64,000 bases of DNA, from contig NZ_QTUB01000001.1 of NCBI RefSeq assembly GCF_003386665.1, positions 1,426,001 to 1,490,000 of the forward strand, written 5' to 3'. Shown here one piece after another: positions 58,053 through 64,000 of this stretch (position 1 is its first letter; every line of letters starts with the position of its first letter). Position numbers and translations under genes: made by a program. The DNA is from Xenorhabdus cabanillasii. Lineage in GTDB: Bacteria; Pseudomonadota; Gammaproteobacteria; Enterobacterales; Enterobacteriaceae. Below the pieces are notes generated by a model. It made no database searches. It saw only the letters and a program-made list of their open reading frames with translations, and was not told the origin of the DNA.

Positions 58053-58601
58053 TTATAACCTCGTTTCTGTTGAGACGGCCAATAGAAGCCACTGAGCAAT
58101 AAACTTCGCCACTTCTTCTGGCCGATTAATATCAAGTTGTGGCAGTGAGGTAGCCAGCGGAATATCGCTGGCAATCGCGATCACATGGGGATCAAGCAGT
58201 TCCTCAAAGGAGTGATTCAACCCATGCCGATACAGGGCGATTTTGGGAATGGCTTCGTCCTTGAAACCCTCAACCAGAATTAAATTCAGTGAATCTGCCT
58301 CAAATCGGCTGGCAAGATAGTGCAGATCCAATTCAGGTAATTCAGGCGTTTCTGTCATCAATGCCCAACGCTGCTGGCTGGCAACCAATGTTTGTGCTGC
58401 ACCGGCCTTACGCAGTTCGTAACTATCCTTACCCGGTTTATCAACATCCATATTATGGTGAGTATGTTTGATCAATCCCACACGTATTTGTTGCTGACAT
58501 AACAGAGGAATGACCTGTTTAAGCAGGGTTGTTTTACCGGTTCCACTGTAGGCGGTAATTCCCAGTAATGGCAGGTTAGGTGGGAAGGTACTTTGACTCA
58601 T
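58053..58601 (-). CDS. mobB: Molybdopterin-guanine dinucleotide biosynthesis protein MobB
   Basis: 182 residues from ATG 58601, which overlaps the mobA stop as ATGA; an upstream in-frame ATG at 58649 would overlap mobA further. The P-loop AYSGTGKTTLL, GLIKHTHHNMDVDKPGKDSY and LILVEGFKDEAIPKIALYR are the MobB signature. It is a GTP-binding accessory to MobA. Confidence 0.93.
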   Translation of the reverse strand: MSQSTFPPNLPLLGITAYSGTGKTTLLKQVIPLLCQQQIRVGLIKHTHHNMDVDKPGKDSYELRKAGAAQTLVASQQRWALMTETPELPELDLHYLASRFEADSLNLILVEGFKDEAIPKIALYRHGLNHSFEELLDPHVIAIASDIPLATSLPQLDINRPEEVAKFIAQWLLLAVSTETRL

Positions 58602-59200
58602 GCTGACTCCCGAAGACATTCCCAATGCTGGCATTGCCAGTCTTGGCATTCTTCTGGTGTATTCAAATTGGTGAAGGCTGTGGGATTAGGGATATAGACC
58701 GCTTTTGCTTTAATCATCTGCATAAAGAACATCAGCTTTCTGTCTCCCAACGCAAGATAGCTTTCTAATCTGGGTATCAGGCTACGGTGCATCAAAGCCA
58801 ATGTCGGATGAGCACGTTCGCAATCATGTACATAAGCTGCCCATGAATGTTGTTTATAGCGCCAGAGTTTTGCCACTATGTCATCAGGGAAATCCGGCAC
58901 ATCACAAGGGACAAACATAACCCATTCATTAATCGCTTTCTTCAATACCGCCAGCATTCCTGCCAGTGGCCCAGAAAAATCAGTGATAATGTCCGGTATA
59001 ATCGGATAACCACTCTGCTGATAAACTGACTGATTACGGTTGGCATTAATCAACAGCTCATGAACTTGTGCCTGCAATTTTGTTGCTATGTGTTGGTATA
59101 GTGGTGTGCTACCAAATTGTAATAGTCCTTTATCATTTCCTCCCATGCGGGTGGATAGCCCTCCAGCCAGAATTGCACCACTGATTTTTGGATACGTCAT
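58598..59200 (-). CDS. mobA: Molybdenum cofactor guanylyltransferase MobA
   Basis: This 200-residue enzyme joins GMP to molybdopterin. The nucleotide-binding motif GAILAGGLSTRMGGNDKGLL, then DFSGPLAGMLAVL and MFVPCDVPDFPDD (metal-binding Asp), are intact. It is first in a two-gene operon with mobB and divergent from srkA. Confidence 0.95.
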   Translation of the reverse strand: MTYPKISGAILAGGLSTRMGGNDKGLLQFGSTPLYQHIATKLQAQVHELLINANRNQSVYQQSGYPIIPDIITDFSGPLAGMLAVLKKAINEWVMFVPCDVPDFPDDIVAKLWRYKQHSWAAYVHDCERAHPTLALMHRSLIPRLESYLALGDRKLMFFMQMIKAKAVYIPNPTAFTNLNTPEECQDWQCQHWECLRESA

Positions 59201-59446
59201 GTCAAATCACCTGATACTTGGTTATGAAATATTTTATATTTGGTTATATAACCTTTGTAAATCAATGCCTAACAATACATTACAGGAATAACAGAGTATA
59301 ACTCTTACTTTTGTTGACAGACCAATTTTTTCTCTCAATCATTATTCTTGTTGTAAGAACTCTTATAGGTGCTGGCTGAGGACTGTACACACAAGGTATG
59401 ATTATTAAAGATTGATGAAAGAGAGAACTGAGTTGTGACGGAAACA

Positions 59447-60424
59447 ATGGCTTTTAATTTCCAAAATATTACGCCGGACTTAATAATGGATGCTTTGGTA
59501 CAGTCTGGCTTGTATGTTGATTCTGGCTTGACTGAATTGAATAGCTATGAGAACCGAGTTTATCAGTTTATGGATGAAAACCGTAAACGTTATGTCGTGA
59601 AATTTTATCGGCCGCAACGTTGGAGCCGGCAGCAGATTCGGGAAGAACATGAATTTGCGCTGGCATTGCAGCAAGCAGATTTACCGGTTGCTGCGCCGAT
59701 GGTCATTGATGGGCAGACGGTATTGGAGTATGGCGGGTTCTTTTTTGCCATTTTTCCCAGCGTAGGCGGACGGCAGTATGAAGCTGATAACTTTGATCAG
59801 TTGGAAGATGTAGGGCGATTGTTGGGTAAAATGCATCAAGTCGGTTACCAGAAAACATTTTCTGCCCGTCCAACCATCAGTCTCAATGAATATTTATACC
59901 AGCCATATCAATATTTGGCGGAATGCGAGCTCATCCCCGGTAGGCATAAAGCCGCTTTCCTTACTTCGCTGGATAAACTGAACAAAGCTGTAGAAGCGCA
60001 ATGGAATGTTGATTGGCGGGTATTACGGCTGCATGGCGACTGTCATGCTGGTAATATCCTGTGGCGTGATGAGGCATGGTTTGTCGATCTTGATGATGCC
60101 CGCAATGGCCCGGCTATTCAGGACTTATGGATGTTACTGAATGGTTCACGGCAGGAAAGATTGATCCAATTGGATATCCTGCTTGAGTCATATGGTCAAT
60201 TTGCAGAGTTTGACCTGAAAACACTGGCACTGATAGAGCCACTGCGAGCAATGCGGATGGTCTATTATCTGGCGTGGGTTGCTCGTCGCTGGCAAGATCC
60301 GGCTTTTCCAAAAGCGTTTCCGTGGATGGCTGATAGTGACTTCTGGCATAAGCAGATAAATCTTTTTTCTGAACAAATCCGGTTGTTACAGGAACCACCC
60401 TTACAGTTAACCCCGATGTATTAA
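59447..60424 (+). CDS. srkA: Stress response kinase A (SrkA/YihE)
   Basis: About 325 residues; either GTG 59435 or ATG 59447 (MAFNFQNITPDLIMDAL) is possible. LNSYENRVYQF, VVKFYRPQRW (ATP Lys), LRLHGDCHAGNILWRD (catalytic Asp) and FVDLDDARNGP (metal Asp), plus the C-terminal LLQEPPLQLTPMY, match the E. coli Ser/Thr kinase. It precedes dsbA by 17 nt, the conserved envelope-stress-linked pair. Confidence 0.95.
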   Translation: MAFNFQNITPDLIMDALVQSGLYVDSGLTELNSYENRVYQFMDENRKRYVVKFYRPQRWSRQQIREEHEFALALQQADLPVAAPMVIDGQTVLEYGGFFFAIFPSVGGRQYEADNFDQLEDVGRLLGKMHQVGYQKTFSARPTISLNEYLYQPYQYLAECELIPGRHKAAFLTSLDKLNKAVEAQWNVDWRVLRLHGDCHAGNILWRDEAWFVDLDDARNGPAIQDLWMLLNGSRQERLIQLDILLESYGQFAEFDLKTLALIEPLRAMRMVYYLAWVARRWQDPAFPKAFPWMADSDFWHKQINLFSEQIRLLQEPPLQLTPMY

Positions 60425-60441
60425 TTTTTCTGGAGAACACG

Positions 60442-61065
60442 ATGAAAAAATTTTGGCTCGCATTGGTGGGAGTGTTTATGGCATTTAATGCCAGCGCTTC
60501 TGGCTTTTCTGAAGGCAAGCAATATGTTGCATTAAAAGATCCTGTAGCGGATCAACCCCAGGTTTTAGAGTTTTTCTCTTTTTATTGTCCACACTGTTAC
60601 CAGTTTGAAAATATTTATCATGTGCCTGGTACGATTCAGAAAAACCTGCCTGCTGGTGTCACCCATGAACGTTACCATGTCGATTTTCTGGGGCCTTTGG
60701 GTAAAGATCTGACAGATGCCTGGGCTGTTGCTATTGTTATGAAAGTACAGGATAAAGTAACGCCGATTCTATTTGATGGTATCCAGAAAACTCAGACTAT
60801 CAGCACTAAGGCTGATATTCGTAATGCTTTTATCAAAGCGGGCGTTCCGGGTGAAGAATATGATGCAGCATTAAATAGTTTCATTGTGAAATCTGTGGCA
60901 GCTAAAGAACGCCAGGCGGCTCAAGCTTTGCAGCTACAAGGTGTTCCGGCAACTTTCGTCAATGGCAAATATATGATTAATAACGGCGGAATGGATGTTA
61001 AATCTTCACAGGACTATGCCAAAAAATATTCTGATGTTGTGAATTATCTGGTAACAAAAAAATAA
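60442..61065 (+). CDS. dsbA: Thiol:disulfide interchange protein DsbA
   Basis: This 207-residue periplasmic oxidase has a signal peptide ending at ASA (LALVGVFMAFNASASGFSEG). The active-site thioredoxin motif is CPHC (EFFSFYCPHCYQFE), and the cis-Pro loop is LQGVPATFVNGKY. It forms disulfides in exported proteins. TGGAG precedes the ATG. Confidence 0.97.
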   Translation: MKKFWLALVGVFMAFNASASGFSEGKQYVALKDPVADQPQVLEFFSFYCPHCYQFENIYHVPGTIQKNLPAGVTHERYHVDFLGPLGKDLTDAWAVAIVMKVQDKVTPILFDGIQKTQTISTKADIRNAFIKAGVPGEEYDAALNSFIVKSVAAKERQAAQALQLQGVPATFVNGKYMINNGGMDVKSSQDYAKKYSDVVNYLVTKK

Positions 61066-61455
61066 GCAGTCACTATTATATAAAATGATACAAGTATTGT
61101 GCCTGTTACTATAAGACAGGCACAATACTTACTGAAAACTGCCTTTCATAACATAAACTCTGGTTATATCCACAAGTCAGTGATTTGTAAGTAGTTGCAA
61201 TACTTTCATAATATTTGACGTAATTCATTGATTTTTACCCTCAGTTATTCCTTTTTAACATGGATAAACATAAATCTGTTTTATGTGCCAATTTTTTGTG
61301 CACAAAGTTATCCACAGCTTATTTTTCAAAGTATTTGTCAGGACATACAGAGGATATTGGTAACAGGACGAGAAAATTATCGCAAAATTCGTCTATGACA
61401 GCACAGTATGGCATTCTATTCTTTATTCATACTACAGAACGACGAAGACAATTTT
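61066..61455. promoter_or_regulatory. dsbA-polA intergenic region
   Basis: 390 bp without a gene. A perfect 15-bp stem (AAGTATTGTGCCTGT at 61092-61106, ACAGGCACAATACTT at 61116-61130) follows dsbA, but lacks a T-run. TTATCCACA at 61308-61316 is a perfect DnaA box, with an 8-of-9 match (ATATCCACA) near 61167-61175. The polA promoter must lie here. Confidence 0.55.
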
Positions 61456-64000
61456 ATGGTACAGATAGCAGACAATCCCCTGATTTTGGTTGATGGTTCT
61501 TCATACCTTTATCGTGCATACCATGCTTTCCCTCCTCTGACAAACAGTGCAGGCGAACCGACAGGCGCCATGTATGGTGTGCTGAATATGCTGCGCAGTT
61601 TAATCCTGCAATATAAACCTAGTCATGTGGCGGTTGTATTTGACGCCAAAGGCAAGACGTTCCGTGATGAATTATTTGCTGAATATAAATCTCATCGTCC
61701 ACCGATGCCGGATGATTTACGTGAGCAGATTGAGCCGTTGCATAAAATGGTCAAGGCAATGGGGCTGCCAATTTTGGTTGTGCCGGGGGTTGAAGCAGAT
61801 GACGTCATTGGTACATTGGCGTTGCAGGCAGAAAAAGAGGGGCGCTCAGTTCTGATCAGCACAGGCGATAAAGACATGGCTCAGTTGGTGACACCTAATA
61901 TCACGCTGATCAACACCATGACTAACACCATTTTGGGGCCGGATGAAGTCATTGAAAAATATGGTATTCCACCGGAATTAATCATCGATTTTCTTGCATT
62001 GATGGGGGATTCTTCCGATAACATTCCTGGTGTACCGGGGGTTGGCGAGAAAACGGCGCTAGGACTGTTACAGGGTATTGGAGGGTTGAATGAGATCTAC
62101 GCCAGACTTGATGAAATTGTGGCACTCAGTTTCCGTGGTGCAAAAACGCTGGGTGGAAAAATGGAGCAGCATAAAGAGGTTGCTTATCTCTCTTATCAGT
62201 TGGCGACCATTAAAACCGATGTTGAGCTGGATAAAACCTGTCTGGATCTTACGGTTTCCGCACCTGATAACGATGAATTATTGGCACTGTTCGGTCACTA
62301 TGAATTTAAACGCTGGTTGAGCGATGTACAAAATGGCAGTTGGTTAGAAAGCCGTCCGTCAGAGAAAAACGGGCAAAAGTCAACGACCAGCACGACGAAT
62401 AAATCCACAGCAGCCAGTACACCTGCCGTAGCCAATATTTCTCCCGAAAGCTACCAGACTATTCTTGACCAGAAATCTTTTGATGAATGGATTGGGAAAC
62501 TGAAACAGGCACCAGCATTTTCATTCGATACTGAAACAGACGGACTTGATACTTTAACTGCTAATCTGATTGGAATGTCTTTTGCTGTTGCAGTGACCAA
62601 ATCTTCAGAGGATGAATGCAATGTTGAAGCCGCTTATCTGCCGTTGGGACACGATTATCTGGACGCGCCACAACAGTTGGATCTGCATGAAGTGCTTACA
62701 GCACTGAAACCGCTGTTGGAAGATGCCAACCTGCCTAAGATTGGTCAGAACCTGAAATTTGATCGCGGTGTACTGGAACGCCACGGTGTGGCATTGAATG
62801 GTATCGTTTTTGATACGATGCTGGAATCGTATGCCCTGAACAGTGTTGCAGGGCGGCATGATATGGACAGTCTTGCTGAGCGTCATTTGGGATATAAAAC
62901 CACGACTTTTGAAGAAATTGCGGGCAAAGGTAAAAAACAGCTAACTTTCAACCAGATCCCATTGGAAGAAGCGGCAAAATATGCTGCGGAAGATGCAGAT
63001 ATCACCTTACGGTTGCATCAGGCTATGTATCCACAGATAGAGAGTGTATCGACACTGAAAAAAGTTTTTCAGAACATCGAAATGCCGTTGGTTCCTGTAC
63101 TTTCTCGCATAGAACGGACAGGGGTTTTGATCGATGCCAACACGTTGGCGGAACATTCGAAGGAGATTACAGCACGTTTGCTCGAACTGGAAAAAGCCGC
63201 TTATGAGTTGGCTGGAGAAGAGTTCAATCTTGCTTCACCTAAACAATTGCAGGTCATCTTGTTTGAAAAGATGAATCTGCCTGTTTTGAAAAAAACGCCG
63301 AATGGTGCACCATCCACGAATGAAGAAGTGCTGGAAGAACTGGCGGAAGATCACGAGTTACCCAGAGTTATTTTGGAACACCGCGGGCTGGCAAAACTGA
63401 AATCCACTTATACCGATAAATTGCCGCTGATGGTCAGTCCGCTGACTCAACGTGTTCACACTTCTTATCATCAGGCAGTGACAGCAACCGGGCGTCTCTC
63501 TTCCCGTGATCCGAACCTGCAAAATATTCCTGTTCGTAACGAAGAAGGGCGACGAATTCGCCAGGCATTTATTGCACCAGAGGGTTATCGCATCATGGCT
63601 GCGGACTATTCGCAGATTGAATTGCGGATTATGGCGCATTTATCAAAGGATAAGGGATTATTGGATGCTTTCGCACAAGGCAAAGATATTCACCGTGCTA
63701 CGGCCGCAGAAGTCTTTGGGGTGCCACTGGAGCAAGTTACCAGCGAACAGCGCCGTAGCGCAAAGGCGATTAACTTTGGTCTGATTTATGGCATGAGTTC
63801 GTTTGGTTTGTCCCGCCAATTGGGTATTCCGCGTGGGGAAGCTCAGCGTTATATGGCTCTCTATTTTGAGCGTTATCCGGGTGTACGGGAATATATGGAG
63901 CGCACTCGTCAACAGGCTGCTGAGAACGGATTTGTTGAGACGCTGGAAGGTCGTCGTCTGTATCTGCCAGATATCAAATCGCGCAATACCATGCGTCGTA
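61456..64000 (+). CDS. polA: DNA polymerase I, 5' part
   Basis: The frame is open from ATG 61456 ([20 protein letters not shown]) to the right edge, 848 codons of an expected 930 or so. The 5'-nuclease domain shows [12 protein letters not shown] and [18 protein letters not shown]. The 3'-exonuclease domain has the active [11 protein letters not shown] (Asp and Glu present). The polymerase domain has [34 protein letters not shown] (motif A) and the O-helix [21 protein letters not shown] Thr/Ser-rich linker lies at about 305-330. It removes primers and fills gaps. Confidence 0.97.
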   Translation, partial: MVQIADNPLILVDGSSYLYRAYHAFPPLTNSAGEPTGAMYGVLNMLRSLILQYKPSHVAVVFDAKGKTFRDELFAEYKSHRPPMPDDLREQIEPLHKMVKAMGLPILVVPGVEADDVIGTLALQAEKEGRSVLISTGDKDMAQLVTPNITLINTMTNTILGPDEVIEKYGIPPELIIDFLALMGDSSDNIPGVPGVGEKTALGLLQGIGGLNEIYARLDEIVALSFRGAKTLGGKMEQHKEVAYLSYQLATIKTDVELDKTCLDLTVSAPDNDELLALFGHYEFKRWLSDVQNGSWLESRPSEKNGQKSTTSTTNKSTAASTPAVANISPESYQTILDQKSFDEWIGKLKQAPAFSFDTETDGLDTLTANLIGMSFAVAVTKSSEDECNVEAAYLPLGHDYLDAPQQLDLHEVLTALKPLLEDANLPKIGQNLKFDRGVLERHGVALNGIVFDTMLESYALNSVAGRHDMDSLAERHLGYKTTTFEEIAGKGKKQLTFNQIPLEEAAKYAAEDADITLRLHQAMYPQIESVSTLKKVFQNIEMPLVPVLSRIERTGVLIDANTLAEHSKEITARLLELEKAAYELAGEEFNLASPKQLQVILFEKMNLPVLKKTPNGAPSTNEEVLEELAEDHELPRVILEHRGLAKLKSTYTDKLPLMVSPLTQRVHTSYHQAVTATGRLSSRDPNLQNIPVRNEEGRRIRQAFIAPEGYRIMAADYSQIELRIMAHLSKDKGLLDAFAQGKDIHRATAAEVFGVPLEQVTSEQRRSAKAINFGLIYGMSSFGLSRQLGIPRGEAQRYMALYFERYPGVREYMERTRQQAAENGFVETLEGRRLYLPDIKSRNTMRR

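Noticed and set aside
1..64000. CRISPR arrays, tRNA or rRNA genes
   Set aside because: No regularly spaced direct repeats, tRNA cloverleaf signatures or rRNA sequence were found when reading through the window.

Overview
The window looks like chromosome from an insect-pathogenic Morganellaceae, most likely Photorhabdus. The core genes (gor, rlmJ, mobA/mobB, srkA, dsbA, polA, yhjD) are enterobacterial. The accessory set fits the genus: a PhlB/PhlA-type two-partner haemolysin, a complete lsr (AI-2) locus, a LuxR solo with a PAS4-like sensor domain, and a full type VI secretion system (T6SS) with PAAR-linked cargo. Identification rests on protein resemblance only; no database search was possible.

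Left island (1-9.6 kb). The tail of a PAAR protein is followed by a 540-residue candidate T6SS effector of unknown activity and an exported immunity-type protein that overlaps it. After an ISAs1-family element with a broken transposase comes an orphan effector C-terminal module, then three further immunity paralogues in tandem. The last paralogue is split by an intact IS30-family element with a 3-bp target duplication. A roughly 150-nt non-coding element, predicted to fold and to end in a terminator, lies after the first and last immunity genes.

9.6-17.4 kb. A small tautomerase, yhjD, and the haemolysin pair phlB-phlA are all on the minus strand.

17.9-39.6 kb. hcp faces a long AT-rich spacer and then the T6SS operon: tssB-tssC-tssE-tssF-tssG-tagH-tssJ-tssK-tssL-clpV-regulator-tagO-tssA-tssM, a strong terminator, and a vasL-like gene. 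The regulator has the ends of a VasH-type activator but no AAA+ core. A broken vgrG start follows; no intact vgrG is in the window.

39.7-46.7 kb. A cupin gene and a LuxR solo converge with no gap. Then come an unknown membrane-anchored protein, a DUF1090 protein, rlmJ and gor. A two-gene ATPase plus PD-(D/E)XK nuclease-like unit follows; it is a candidate for an uncharacterised defence system.

46.7-55.8 kb. lsrK and lsrR diverge from lsrACDBFG, which together import, phosphorylate and degrade AI-2.

55.8-64 kb. A RelB/DinJ-like antitoxin remnant, a PLP-dependent decarboxylase, two IS remnants, mobB/mobA, srkA-dsbA, and polA, which runs off the right edge.
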